Assembly: GCF_003171675.1 (NCBI RefSeq)
Contig: NZ_QFZQ01000012.1
Coordinates: 62,001-126,000 of the forward strand
DNA: 64,000 bases
Direction: 5' to 3'
Source of the DNA: Reichenbachiella versicolor
GTDB taxonomy: Bacteria; Bacteroidota; Bacteroidia; Cytophagales; Cyclobacteriaceae
Position numbers and translations under genes: made by a program. Below are positions 27,939 to 38,450 of the stretch, piece by piece. The notes beneath the pieces are model-generated. The model worked only from the letters and a program-made list of their open reading frames with translations, was not told where the DNA came from and searched no databases. Numbering within the stretch: the stretch's first letter is position 1; every line of letters starts with the position of its first letter.

Positions 27939-29264
27939 TTGAATAAGAATAAACTTTCAAACTGGCCATTTCACCCGCAGAAATGGCCTTTTTTTTATGG
28001 TTGGGTAATTATTTTTAGTGGTACTGCCGGTATTCTGATGAGTATTCCTGGTCAGACCATGGGTGTATCTACATTCACAGATAGCCTTATTAGTAGCGTT
28101 GATATTTCTAGAGATAATCTCACTACCGCCTACTTGTGGGGAACAATTACTAGCGCGATGCTATTGACCTGGGTGGGTAAAAAGTATGATCAGTATGGCG
28201 CTAGACCTATTGCTGTTATATCAACATTGATCATGGGTATGATACTTCTATATCTTAGTCAATCGGATAAGATCATTGAGTTCGTTTTAGGTACAGGTGC
28301 TAGTTGGCTAGGCAAGGTAGTATTCATGTTCTTTGGTTTCTTTATTCTTCGGTTTTCCGGACAGGGGGCGTTGACTATGGTCTCTCGAAATATGATGATG
28401 AAGTGGTTTGAAAAACGTCGAGGCACTGCTCTTGGGTTTAGCAATGTGGCTACCTCACTAGGGTTTTCATCTGCACCAGTCTTTTTCGAGTTTTTGATCC
28501 AAAGTTATAGTTGGAGAATGGCTTGGGTCGTTTTGGCTGCCATAGTTGGGATAGGGTTTACACTGTATATAGTAATATTTTATAGAGATAATCCAGAGGC
28601 AAGTGGATTGAAAATGGATGGTGATTATGTCATCTCTGAAAAACAGAAAAAGAATCTATTTCCTGTAATTAAAGAATTTACCCTTCCTGAAGCGAGACGA
28701 ACATTTTCTTTTTGGGTTTTTACGATTATGCTATCTGTACAAGCCATGTATGTGACTGGTTTGACTTTTAATATTACCTCGATATTTGAAACTGTTGGTT
28801 TAACTAGGTCTGACGCTGTACAGCTGTTCTTACCGTCGTCGGTAGTTGCGGTGTTGATCACCCTATCAGTCAGTAGACTCAGTGATTATATTCGTCTCAA
28901 ATACTTACTCTACATAAAAGGCCTTGGAGCCATTATCGCTTTGGTTGGGCTGATTACACTTGGTGAAGTATGGATTGCAAAATATCTACTGATTTTTGGA
29001 AATGGTATTTTGATGGGGCTTTACAGTGTAGTACTTTCTGTGACTTGGCCTCGATATTTTGGTAAGCTTCACTTAGGAGCAATTAGCGGTCATGCTGTAA
29101 CATACATTGTATTGGCTAGTGCCATAGGCCCTAAGCTTTTCAGTTGGTCGTTATCATATCAAGGTAGCTATGGTCTTGCAGGGTGGATATGTATTGGAAT
29201 TTTTACAATAATGACTACCCTTTCATTTTGGGCTAATAATCCTCAAGAGAAATATCGAAACTAA
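27939..29264 (+). CDS. MFS transporter
   Basis: A 441-residue permease with about 12 hydrophobic segments. Translation from the TTG at 27939 gives a short cytoplasmic leader and the first helix (FYGWVIIFSGTAGILMSIPGQ); no earlier ATG exists, and the next ATG at 28038 would cut into helix 1. The central loop between helices 6 and 7 is around residues 220-245. Such two-bundle sequences resemble the oxalate/formate and monocarboxylate branch, but the substrate cannot be assigned. Its stop is 20 nt from the convergent sprA stop. Confidence 0.87.
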   Translation: MNKNKLSNWPFHPQKWPFFYGWVIIFSGTAGILMSIPGQTMGVSTFTDSLISSVDISRDNLTTAYLWGTITSAMLLTWVGKKYDQYGARPIAVISTLIMGMILLYLSQSDKIIEFVLGTGASWLGKVVFMFFGFFILRFSGQGALTMVSRNMMMKWFEKRRGTALGFSNVATSLGFSSAPVFFEFLIQSYSWRMAWVVLAAIVGIGFTLYIVIFYRDNPEASGLKMDGDYVISEKQKKNLFPVIKEFTLPEARRTFSFWVFTIMLSVQAMYVTGLTFNITSIFETVGLTRSDAVQLFLPSSVVAVLITLSVSRLSDYIRLKYLLYIKGLGAIIALVGLITLGEVWIAKYLLIFGNGILMGLYSVVLSVTWPRYFGKLHLGAISGHAVTYIVLASAIGPKLFSWSLSYQGSYGLAGWICIGIFTIMTTLSFWANNPQEKYRN

Positions 29265-29284
29265 AGCCGCTTTAAAATCGAATA

Positions 29285-32200
29285 TCAATTTGATAAGTTG
29301 AAGCGAACTTGTACTCCAAAGTCAGAACTGATACGAGGGAAAGAGTTTGAAAGCTTAGGCTCGTTGATAGTCTTTTGGAAATACATCATCATGCTTAATC
29401 GTTGATTTATCACATAATTCAATGTAGGGCGGAGGTTATAGTTAAGATTTCCTTCAGTAAGTTCAGCTAGTTCTTCTAGTTTCCTTTGAAAGGTTTCAGT
29501 GTTTCGTACAGTTACTGCCATTCTAAATTGAATTTCATTTTTTACTGTCGTTACTCGCCCTTTGATTCTAAAAGGAAACTTCCAGTTGCTTTTGGTCCAG
29601 CCAAAATCGAAAGTATAATCTTTACTTCGTTGCTCAGTTACTTGTTTATTTGATGTTAAATCGAGTAATAAGTTTCTTTCTCTACTGTGATCTATTCTGA
29701 AAGTTATACCTCCTCGAGTACGTAAGTTGATTCCAATTAGCGGAGCAAAACGTTCAGAAACCCTTACTTGACTAATAGTATAAACAGGAACAAGAAATTC
29801 GGTATCACCTTCTCTTTCCGAAATAGTCGCTTTAGGATAATTTTGAATGTCATTATTGACACTAAGTATATCATCATACTCACCTTCAACACTATATTGA
29901 GAAGCATTAGCATAGTTTGAGATACTAAAAGTAGAAGTATATGCATGTGTAATACTGACACTTGAGAATACTTCTTTGAGAGAAGGAATTTTGCTTAATC
30001 CTGCATAGTCTAATCTCCAGTTAGGCATAGGAGTTTTTGGAATCGGGTTTACTGAAACATCATTTACACTCTTGCCAGTATAGGCAGCAATGAATGCTGG
30101 TATTAGAACATCTTGAGAATTAATTCCATATTCAGCACCTCGAACGGTTGAATTAAGGCGTTGTTGAATAATTCCTCTATTGGTTTCAAATGTACTGAAT
30201 GGTTTAGACGAATTATTAGATCCATCTTTTCCAAAATGAGTTCTTATTGGAAGAAATGTAATCGTATAACTTCCCGTTCTTGTTGGTGATATGGTGTTGA
30301 AAACTCCGGTGCTATCTGCCCTGTAGATTTCTGCATAGTTAGCCGTATTATTTTTACGCATATCCAACTGAATCTTAAAGTCTTTGAAGGGCTCTATAGT
30401 TGATCTAAGTGTAAACTCTTTCGTCAAACTTTGCCCAAAAGGAATCGTCAAATTCGTGTTCGTAGTTAGCCAGCCATTATCTGATGCCATATGTCGAATT
30501 CCAATGTCCTGACTTCCGAATATGAAAGCAGCACCAGGAGCTTTAAAAGCTTCGTCTAGACCCAGCATATACGGTGAAGGCTCAAAACCTGGAAGATTGG
30601 TACTCTCTCTCTTACTCCACGTGAAATTTACCGACTTCACCATCATCATGAATCTGAGTAAATTTTTAGTTCCCTTGCTCATTTGCTTGGTTGTGTCAGT
30701 TCTACTTCTTCTAGACCTTCTTGGTGGGCGGTTGATTTTTCGCAGCATTTCACTCTTATTATATAGCTTGTTGAAATCAAGCTTTCCCGAGATATCCTGT
30801 GTTCGATTATTGCTGATTTCGTTACCATACGGAGCAAATATTCTGTTCGTTTCTGCTTCTAGTTGTGTATTACCGCCAGCCCAGTTGTAGTCAACAGAAT
30901 ATCTATAGTCACCGCTGATCCAATCCGTCAATGGAATTTTATCAAGAGGTAATCTGTAATTGCCACTCACTGTCTGGTTATAGTTTTTGACACGCCCCAT
31001 TTTCCAAAAATTATCCCACATGTAATCTTCTAACTGTGATTGGGTATAAAATGGATTGCCATCAGCATTTTTTAATGATTCGTCATATTCGTCCACGATG
31101 GCGTTAACATTAGCATTGTAGCTGAGGGCAAGGTTTTGGAAAATATTCCATCTAAGCGTATAAACCCTGTCCATGTAAAATGTTTTCAAATAAATAGGGT
31201 CATTAAAATTGGTGGTAAACACTCCGTTTTGGAACTGCTGGAGTTGTCTACGATTGTAGTCCCTGTTTGCAGATGCTCTGACACTGAAATTATTTGGCAG
31301 TGGATTTAAATTGATATCCTTGATAAGTTGTAAGTATGGGCTTGAAAAAGCTCCACTCTCTTGAAAAGGTTGTATGGCTGGTACTTTTGGGCTGAACTGA
31401 TAAGATATACTACCGAAGTATGATTTTGTAATATCGTGATCTACATTGTAGTCTGTGAATTTGCTGTCTGAGTAGGAATAGCTGAAAGCAAAATTTTCAA
31501 TGTCATACACTCTTGATTTAGCCTCAGGGTTTACTTTCTCCTTTCGGACATTCATAAAGTTGATACTTCTATTTCTTTCTTGCTGAATAACCTCGTTTCT
31601 ATAATTCTCCCGTTCACTTTTGGTTTCTCTAGAATTGATTACGTCTTGAAGAGGAATATCTGTATTGAATGGGTCAAACAAAGGAGTCACTTTTCTCTTT
31701 CCATGACTGACAAACATAGGTACTTTGATACCGGTTTTGCCTGGGATCATTTTATCCAATTCTACTTGGGCAGAGACATCGTATTGGAAAGTTTCTTCTT
31801 TGGTTCTTTCCCCTACTCTGTCTTGAACCCCTCCAAAACCAGCTGAAACATATTGAGTAGATCCATTGAGTTGAGCGAAGTCAGCCAGGCCTACTCCAAG
31901 GTTTGCTCTTGCAGCCCACCCTTTAATATTATCTACATCACTCGATCTTAGTTCATTGGCCCATATGCATACTGATTTATCAAGCCCATCTGTTGACCTC
32001 AAGTTTCTTACTCCAATCATCATCCTACCGATTTCGCTAAGAAGAGGATTACCCTTGATTTTTAGTCTGTAGCGAGAGTTCCTTTCGGATATTTTTTCAT
32101 AGGTCTGAATAATATCAATGCCACCTAAATTTCTCTCCGCCTTGAGTTCATATAGTTCACTCAGTGCAATGTCAATTTCGTTTTCAGCAGGCCAAACTAA

Positions 32201-35200
32201 TCTAGCTAATTCACCGCCTTGGGCATTTAAATTATCAGGAGTGACTTTTAATGGAAGTTCTATTTCATAATAGTTTTCTTCGTCGAGACCAAGTCTTAAG
32301 AAAGCAGCAACTTCATCATCTAAAAGCGAAACATCATCTCTTACTCTTTCTGCGTGAAAGAACATTTTCAATCGTTGGAAGTTTACAAGGCTAAGGCCAA
32401 GAGTATTTTTAAAAACAGCTCTGGCATCACCATCTTCTAAATTTTCTACACACAGTCTTAGAGACTGTTCATTGACTCGTCTAGTAACAGCGGTAGAATT
32501 GTCTAAATCTCTATTTATCCCGGGAGGAACGACGTATGGAGGTTTTCCATTTAATGAAGAGCCATTTTGCTCTACATTGACTGTAGAAACATCAAAGTCA
32601 CCAGCACTTGGTTCTGGAACTACTCCTGCGCCAGGATTCAATAGATTGCCGGCAAATTTTCTCCATTGAGAACCGACCAATTGGAAATTGGCCATTCTCA
32701 AGATGACAGGTCTAGTCCATCCCGTCATATAAAGTCTAATAAACTGCATGTTCGTTATTGACGGACTACCGTGTGATCCTGTAGGACTTTGAATAGGAAT
32801 TCTGAATTGATACCATTCAACTCCAACGCTTCTATCGATGGTTCGATCCACAATGTAAGGGTGTGAAATATCTAAATCCGTAGGTCGAATATTGATTTCG
32901 TATTCAAAGTAATCTTCACTGGTGATGAAGTTGGCGTTTTCATCCAAATCTTCTCGATCGGGTTTGTTGGTGGCAGAGGAAGCAAAACCGTCATTATTTG
33001 AAGCTACTGGAGAATTATTCTCCATATTGTTGAAGTTCTTGTATCTCTCTACAATCTTGGCATTATTCTCATCATATTCAGGGTCGAGATAGAAGGTAAA
33101 ATCATCTTGTGATGGATCACCAGAAACATAACTAAATAAATCTCCTAAATGATCCTGAAACTTACTGGCCTCTTCTTCTTCATTTAATCCATCAAATCCA
33201 AGGTCCTGATTGGTTCTAGAAGACCCATTGGCATCGAAGAAATCAGAAAGAGGAACATCATTATTTACTTTACCCCAGATAGTATTTTGGGTACCAGCAG
33301 TGCTCCCATCAGTTGGCAGTCCATTTTCAGCCCCTGGAACGCCATCAGGTATCAGGTCTTCAGATATTTGACCAAGGTGAAAAATAAGCCTACCATTTAA
33401 GTCTCTGTTTATCTCATTGTAATTACCATCTAGAATTTGATAGTTTAAATCATCGCTCGGATCATCAGGGTCCTCAAATGGATCCATTAACCAAAATTCG
33501 ATGTACTCGATATTTTGCTCTTTGGTAAAATCAGGGTCTTGAGTAGGAAGTGCCCGAGCAATAGCTCCGAAGTTACTTTCAGCTACTCCATCATTGAAGA
33601 ACCCCGCAAACTCTTCATCCTCTCTAAATTCCGCTCTACGATTGTTATAGTTGTAAGGCCCTCTTTCTGTCGGGAAATAAGCTACTTCAAAAACTGGCTC
33701 GTTTACATTGACCACATTGGGGTCGATGTTGAAGAGGTCTTGAGGATAAATTGGTTTTACGAAATAGTTTTCTAAATCTTCATCTTCAATATTCCCAGGT
33801 CTCTGGCCTCCAGAGATATAGAAACTACGATCGATGGTATACCATGCCATTTTCGCACGACGGTAATTATAGGCTAGTGGATCTGAATCTTCTCCATCTC
33901 TAAATCCTCTCCCTTCAGGTGTAGAACCTAGTTTCCATCCTAAATTTCCGCCACCTAGTTGATATGGTGTTGTAGTATTTTCAAAGTCATCTAAGTAGGC
34001 TGTGCCTGCTCCATTTACTTTGTTGGAAGTACCCGGAAGTAACTGTGCGAATTCACCGTTGAAAGTAACTGTAGATTTTTCTTTCGTACTGATCAACGGA
34101 AGAGCGTCGACTGCTTTGGTTAGAAATCTAGAGTCATCTGTGAAATTGACATCAAATCCATACTGTGTGTTTTTTACAGGTTCATTGCCTATAGTAAATC
34201 GGCTAACCCCTCCAGTCCTTTCACTTAAGTGTAATACAGTAGCACCGATATTGAAATTTTCATTGAATTGATAATCAAGTCGTGCACCTGTCAACCATTT
34301 AGAACTAAATGTGAAAACGTCTGTTTCTTCATAGTCTATTTGAATTTCATCTCCAGAGTTGGCCCATTGTTCATTCAGTCGAACGACTGCGGTTCCATTA
34401 GAGTATTGTACAGTATAGTCAGTACCTTCGGATAGTACTTGGCTACCACTTTTCACAATTACAGAGCCTTCAGCGATATTGAAGCCTTCTAAATAAAACT
34501 CGTTTGATACTTGGTTTTCGTATTCTGGAACTAACTGGAATCGATCCTTATTGGTAAGTTGTCGCGCGTTGTTTTTAGTTTGTTCGTACAATTCGTTGAA
34601 GACATATTTCTGTCGGATTGTTTCGCTGTCGTTGGCTAAAGAATCTTGTAGTGTCTTGCCGAATGGTTCTAGGACTGGAAAAATTACTGCACCATTTTCT
34701 ACATCAAATGTCACGTCTTCGATAAAGTCAAACTTACCATCACCCCCACGACCATTGTCACCAGTAGCATTTAATTGATCCAAACCTAATATTCTTACCC
34801 ATGTCTTACCATTGTTCTCCCCTTCTTGCATGAACTCGTTCTTGGTGTTTGTATTTGGGTCTTTGTATCTGATTTTAAGTTTGAAGTTGGATTCGTTCAG
34901 TCCGGAAGCGTTCGCTAGTGTATAGACATTTTTCATAGCCAAGTCCCAAATAGGTTTGTCTAAGTTTTGCTGGGGAGATTTCAAAAGCTTCATGATGATA
35001 GGTTCATCGGTACTGCCAGTTTGATTACTACTTGGTACTTCTCCGACTTGGTATCTCTGTGTTCCTTGTACATATTCGAACGAAACCGCCAATGCCTCTC
35101 CTTCATTCAGAGGTGATCGAAGAGTAATGTATCCCAACTGCTCTTTCAGGTCGTACTGTGTAGGATCAAGGATCGTTACATTTCTACCCAAAGTATAATC

Positions 35201-36505
35201 CACATTTTCTGCAAGACCGTATGCTTTCAAGCCCTCGCCTGCTAGGTTGACATCTCTAATGTTTGGAATGCCTTGTACTCCACTGAAAAGGTCATTGGCA
35301 GCGTTATCGGTCTCGGATTGATTGCCTGCACTAGGATTTACAGCATCTTCATTACCAATTCTAACCTTCTCTCCAAGGTCAGTTAATGCAATCACATTTT
35401 GTAGTCCACTCGTCTGTCCTGTACTTGAGTTTGTTATTTTATAAACCTGAATGTTTTGAATGATCAGTCCAGACTGGACGTTAGGTAATTCTGACAGCCA
35501 TTTTTCATAGTTATCACGGAAATAATGTCCGAGGAAAAAGTGTTTGTATTCATCGTACCGAGTAGCATTGAAGGCGAACCGATCTTCTGCATCTGCTCCA
35601 GTAGCACCGCTTTCATTGAAGACCTCTGACTTGGCGGTACCTTGTTGTCTAGAAGCTAAGGCGGTTACATAGAGTTTACCAAATTGCAACTGTGTTTTGA
35701 TACCAAATAGACTTTCACTTCCTGACATGAGGGAGTTGGTAACTGGCATACTTACATTACCAATTTCGATTTTCTTGATGATGTCCTCTTCGTAGCCAGT
35801 GTATTCGATCTTTAAGTTGTTTTGAAAGTCGAAGGTGTTGTTGTTATCAAAATTGGCCGTGATTTGGAGTTTTTCACCGACTTTACCTACAACATTCATA
35901 GAGATCTGTTGATCATACTGGAATCCGCCATTTCGCTGTTGATTAATGGGAACGGATGGGTTCTGTACCTTTTGCCATTGTCCACCAAAGTCCATCGTGA
36001 CAAAACCTGTAGGTTCGATGTCTACATAATTACCTCCAAATATTCTGTCAAATACAGGACTGATATAAAGTTTGGGGATCAGCCTTCTCGCACTAACAGC
36101 ACTCTCTCCGTCTAAGCCAGCGGCCTTGGCTTTCATAAAGTCTCTATTTGATCTACTTTCTTGATACTCCTGATATTCATCAAATGACATTGTAGTTTTA
36201 GGACGGTAGGGAACCTCTCCCAGCTTCTCCTGAATCGTATAGTTCATTGATGTATCAATCTCCACATCCATCGTCAGCCCAGATGGATCTCCAAACAACA
36301 ATGGTGAGGAACTCTGTCGCGTAGAAAATGGATCGCCGTATCTGTCGGTTTGATTGATATTAGGTCGCGTGGAGGGAACGTATCCTTTAGGAGTTTCTTT
36401 TACTGTAGTAGAATCAGAAGGTACTGATTCTTGAGCATACAGGGTCGCGGAACTTCCTAACAGAAGACACAGTAATATCGTTATTTGGGTATTTAAAGTG
36501 GTCAA
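29285..36505 (-). CDS. sprA: SprA, type IX secretion translocon barrel
   Basis: A 2406-residue outer-membrane protein with a signal peptide ending in LYAQ. SprA (Sov in Porphyromonas) is the giant 36-strand barrel that forms the T9SS translocon and is needed for secretion and gliding. The size, the N-terminal YGDPFSTRQSSSPLLFGDPSG segment, the GTAYLDDFENTTTPYQLGG motif (about 830) and the C-terminal barrel strand ending QVRFNLSN agree with the family. It follows ruvA by 22 nt, a gene order seen in many gliding Bacteroidota. It would export the T9SS-tagged FG-GAP protein of this window among other cargo. Confidence 0.96.
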   Translation of the reverse strand: MTTLNTQITILLCLLLGSSATLYAQESVPSDSTTVKETPKGYVPSTRPNINQTDRYGDPFSTRQSSSPLLFGDPSGLTMDVEIDTSMNYTIQEKLGEVPYRPKTTMSFDEYQEYQESRSNRDFMKAKAAGLDGESAVSARRLIPKLYISPVFDRIFGGNYVDIEPTGFVTMDFGGQWQKVQNPSVPINQQRNGGFQYDQQISMNVVGKVGEKLQITANFDNNNTFDFQNNLKIEYTGYEEDIIKKIEIGNVSMPVTNSLMSGSESLFGIKTQLQFGKLYVTALASRQQGTAKSEVFNESGATGADAEDRFAFNATRYDEYKHFFLGHYFRDNYEKWLSELPNVQSGLIIQNIQVYKITNSSTGQTSGLQNVIALTDLGEKVRIGNEDAVNPSAGNQSETDNAANDLFSGVQGIPNIRDVNLAGEGLKAYGLAENVDYTLGRNVTILDPTQYDLKEQLGYITLRSPLNEGEALAVSFEYVQGTQRYQVGEVPSSNQTGSTDEPIIMKLLKSPQQNLDKPIWDLAMKNVYTLANASGLNESNFKLKIRYKDPNTNTKNEFMQEGENNGKTWVRILGLDQLNATGDNGRGGDGKFDFIEDVTFDVENGAVIFPVLEPFGKTLQDSLANDSETIRQKYVFNELYEQTKNNARQLTNKDRFQLVPEYENQVSNEFYLEGFNIAEGSVIVKSGSQVLSEGTDYTVQYSNGTAVVRLNEQWANSGDEIQIDYEETDVFTFSSKWLTGARLDYQFNENFNIGATVLHLSERTGGVSRFTIGNEPVKNTQYGFDVNFTDDSRFLTKAVDALPLISTKEKSTVTFNGEFAQLLPGTSNKVNGAGTAYLDDFENTTTPYQLGGGNLGWKLGSTPEGRGFRDGEDSDPLAYNYRRAKMAWYTIDRSFYISGGQRPGNIEDEDLENYFVKPIYPQDLFNIDPNVVNVNEPVFEVAYFPTERGPYNYNNRRAEFREDEEFAGFFNDGVAESNFGAIARALPTQDPDFTKEQNIEYIEFWLMDPFEDPDDPSDDLNYQILDGNYNEINRDLNGRLIFHLGQISEDLIPDGVPGAENGLPTDGSTAGTQNTIWGKVNNDVPLSDFFDANGSSRTNQDLGFDGLNEEEEASKFQDHLGDLFSYVSGDPSQDDFTFYLDPEYDENNAKIVERYKNFNNMENNSPVASNNDGFASSATNKPDREDLDENANFITSEDYFEYEINIRPTDLDISHPYIVDRTIDRSVGVEWYQFRIPIQSPTGSHGSPSITNMQFIRLYMTGWTRPVILRMANFQLVGSQWRKFAGNLLNPGAGVVPEPSAGDFDVSTVNVEQNGSSLNGKPPYVVPPGINRDLDNSTAVTRRVNEQSLRLCVENLEDGDARAVFKNTLGLSLVNFQRLKMFFHAERVRDDVSLLDDEVAAFLRLGLDEENYYEIELPLKVTPDNLNAQGGELARLVWPAENEIDIALSELYELKAERNLGGIDIIQTYEKISERNSRYRLKIKGNPLLSEIGRMMIGVRNLRSTDGLDKSVCIWANELRSSDVDNIKGWAARANLGVGLADFAQLNGSTQYVSAGFGGVQDRVGERTKEETFQYDVSAQVELDKMIPGKTGIKVPMFVSHGKRKVTPLFDPFNTDIPLQDVINSRETKSERENYRNEVIQQERNRSINFMNVRKEKVNPEAKSRVYDIENFAFSYSYSDSKFTDYNVDHDITKSYFGSISYQFSPKVPAIQPFQESGAFSSPYLQLIKDINLNPLPNNFSVRASANRDYNRRQLQQFQNGVFTTNFNDPIYLKTFYMDRVYTLRWNIFQNLALSYNANVNAIVDEYDESLKNADGNPFYTQSQLEDYMWDNFWKMGRVKNYNQTVSGNYRLPLDKIPLTDWISGDYRYSVDYNWAGGNTQLEAETNRIFAPYGNEISNNRTQDISGKLDFNKLYNKSEMLRKINRPPRRSRRSRTDTTKQMSKGTKNLLRFMMMVKSVNFTWSKRESTNLPGFEPSPYMLGLDEAFKAPGAAFIFGSQDIGIRHMASDNGWLTTNTNLTIPFGQSLTKEFTLRSTIEPFKDFKIQLDMRKNNTANYAEIYRADSTGVFNTISPTRTGSYTITFLPIRTHFGKDGSNNSSKPFSTFETNRGIIQQRLNSTVRGAEYGINSQDVLIPAFIAAYTGKSVNDVSVNPIPKTPMPNWRLDYAGLSKIPSLKEVFSSVSITHAYTSTFSISNYANASQYSVEGEYDDILSVNNDIQNYPKATISEREGDTEFLVPVYTISQVRVSERFAPLIGINLRTRGGITFRIDHSRERNLLLDLTSNKQVTEQRSKDYTFDFGWTKSNWKFPFRIKGRVTTVKNEIQFRMAVTVRNTETFQRKLEELAELTEGNLNYNLRPTLNYVINQRLSMMMYFQKTINEPKLSNSFPRISSDFGVQVRFNLSN

Positions 36506-36527
36506 TGCTCAGTATGAACAGTTAAGT

Positions 36528-37121
36528 TTAGGCTCGTTTGAGGGCGAATTTAATTAAATCTTCAAGACTAATCTCTGGTCCATTTTGCTTAATAATCTGA
36601 TCGATAGACTTTTCAGCAGTAGCTTTGGCGATTCCCAATGTAGTCAATGCAGCTAACGCTTCTGTTTTCAAAGTATTGTTTGCTACTAGAGAGATTATTG
36701 GGTTGCCTGCTTCCAGTTCCTCCTTGCTCATCTTGTCTTTCAATTCCAGAATTATACGCTGAGCTGTCTTTTGCCCTATACCTTTCACAGAACTAATGGT
36801 CTTTACGTCACTATTGATGATGGCCGAGTGTATTTCTTCTGGTGTCAATGAACTCAATATCATGATTCCTGTTGACGGACCCACTCCAGAGATGGAGGTT
36901 AATTGACGGAAACGCTTTCTTTCACTTTCTTCGAAAAATCCGTACAGCGTGTGCGCATCTTCTTTGACGTGGAAGTGTGTATACAGTCTTCCTTCCTTTA
37001 GCTCTTTGACTTGACCATAAGTGATCAACGAAATATTCACATGATATCCCACACCATTCACGTCTATAATGACGTGTGTTGGATCCATCGCCTCAAACTT
37101 CCCTGCTAAATATGATATCAT
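36528..37121 (-). CDS. ruvA: Holliday junction branch migration protein RuvA
   Basis: A 197-residue RuvA, which tetramerises on Holliday junctions and recruits the RuvB motor during recombinational repair. The N-terminal OB fold (about 1-63), the two helix-hairpin-helix motifs (SGVGPSTGIMIL about 80 and VKGIGQKTAQRII about 115) and the small C-terminal RuvB-binding domain (about 150-197) are all present. It lies between the DUF4837 lipoprotein gene (6 nt upstream) and sprA (22 nt downstream), so a housekeeping repair gene shares a transcript with secretion genes. Confidence 0.96.
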   Translation of the reverse strand: MISYLAGKFEAMDPTHVIIDVNGVGYHVNISLITYGQVKELKEGRLYTHFHVKEDAHTLYGFFEESERKRFRQLTSISGVGPSTGIMILSSLTPEEIHSAIINSDVKTISSVKGIGQKTAQRIILELKDKMSKEELEAGNPIISLVANNTLKTEALAALTTLGIAKATAEKSIDQIIKQNGPEISLEDLIKFALKRA

Positions 37122-37127
37122 AACTTC

Positions 37128-38225
37128 TTAAGAATTCGTTTTGAGTTCATCTCCAGATTTGAAACTCTGAAGAATCAATTCCATTTCTTGCATCGGTAGA
37201 CGCTTGTCTTCTCCTGGGCTATAAACATAGCCTTCTATATAATAAAGTCTTCTTTGAGATTCATCTACAAAAACATAACTGACAAATGGCCCTCCGGCAG
37301 ATATATCACTCAATTTCCAAAGTGCTCGGCATTCTTTAGCGTATTTGCCATGAAAGCTGATTTCTTTGATAGAAGCTTTGTATGGCTGCGTAGTCATGTA
37401 GATTTCAGGTTTCTGCACATCTCGCATATACGCAGATGTGATTTCTTCTCTGAATGCCATCACATCTTCGAATGGATCCATCGAGTCGTAGGTCTTGTAG
37501 TGTATGATGATATTTTTCTCATATTCAGCATCTAGTTGTCTCACCCAGTAGAAGTCGGGTAAAGCTTTGGCTAAGTCGTAGCCATATGGGATGCTCATTC
37601 TGAAACCGTTTTCCTCCATTTTCTTTTCAATGCCTTTTTCTCTGACCTTGAACAACGAACTTTCCAGCCTCTTTCTTTCTACTTCGATGTAGTGACCTCT
37701 TAGTTTAGCCTTATTCTGTTTGAGGTGATTGATCAATTGTTCGTCGTTTTGACCAAACAGGTGTAGCATTTCTTGACCATTAGCATATACATTTTGCTTT
37801 TTCATCAAGAACAACGAGGAATCTTTTTGAATGGCTTTCAATGATTCGTCGGTGAAAAACTCTCTCATTTTACGAGCCATTCTTCCTTTTCTATCCAGCG
37901 TCGATACCATGATGATGTTGGTAGCTGTTTTTAGAACATTGGCAAACTTCAGAGGGTTGACATTACGAACTTTAAAGTAAGGTTCGTCTTGGGGAAGACC
38001 AGGGACATACTCGCTGTAGATATCGCGGATGGCATCACCAACAGGGCCATTCCATTGCGTGGTGTCCATTACCACTAATATAGCATTGGCCTCTCCAGCA
38101 GCTTTTGGTAGGTATGACTTTTCATTGCTGCTACTGCTATTAGAAGATTTGGACTGATCGCCACATGCTGCAGTGATCAGTAGACTCAGGCATACTAGAG
38201 TATGCACAGTTATTTTCTTTAACAT
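37128..38225 (-). CDS. DUF4837 family lipoprotein
   Basis: A 365-residue lipoprotein with lipobox TAACGD (Cys about 21) followed by a serine/asparagine-rich linker (SKSSNSSSSNEKS). The body fits the Bacteroidota DUF4837 family: AILVVMDTTQWNGPVGDAIRD (about 50), FMRV-type FRMSIPYGYDLA (about 208) and FYWVRQLDAEYEKNIIIHY (about 225). Function is unknown; it should be anchored in the periplasm or outer membrane. It is the first gene of the DUF4837-ruvA-sprA operon, and its upstream region contains the 42-bp palindrome array about 226 nt away. Confidence 0.87.
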   Translation of the reverse strand: MLKKITVHTLVCLSLLITAACGDQSKSSNSSSSNEKSYLPKAAGEANAILVVMDTTQWNGPVGDAIRDIYSEYVPGLPQDEPYFKVRNVNPLKFANVLKTATNIIMVSTLDRKGRMARKMREFFTDESLKAIQKDSSLFLMKKQNVYANGQEMLHLFGQNDEQLINHLKQNKAKLRGHYIEVERKRLESSLFKVREKGIEKKMEENGFRMSIPYGYDLAKALPDFYWVRQLDAEYEKNIIIHYKTYDSMDPFEDVMAFREEITSAYMRDVQKPEIYMTTQPYKASIKEISFHGKYAKECRALWKLSDISAGGPFVSYVFVDESQRRLYYIEGYVYSPGEDKRLPMQEMELILQSFKSGDELKTNS

Positions 38226-38450
38226 ATAAATGGTTGTTTTGATCTGATGATCAAGATTAAAAGCCTAGTTCAATAACGAATGGTAGAAGTATAATCTATA
38301 GCGGACTGTTTAATGGTGAGCGTCCTAGGACTACTCGATAACTTTTAATCTTTCCCATTGACAGAAGTCAATTCTGAAAAAGTTCGAAAATTTAAAAAAA
38401 ACTAAGGAGACGAAGACGTGTTTGAACCAAATATCTAGTGGTTTTAGGTT

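Noticed and set aside
29285-36505. Several plus-strand frames opposite sprA
   Set aside because: They are shadows of the long sprA frame, without family features or plausible promoters.
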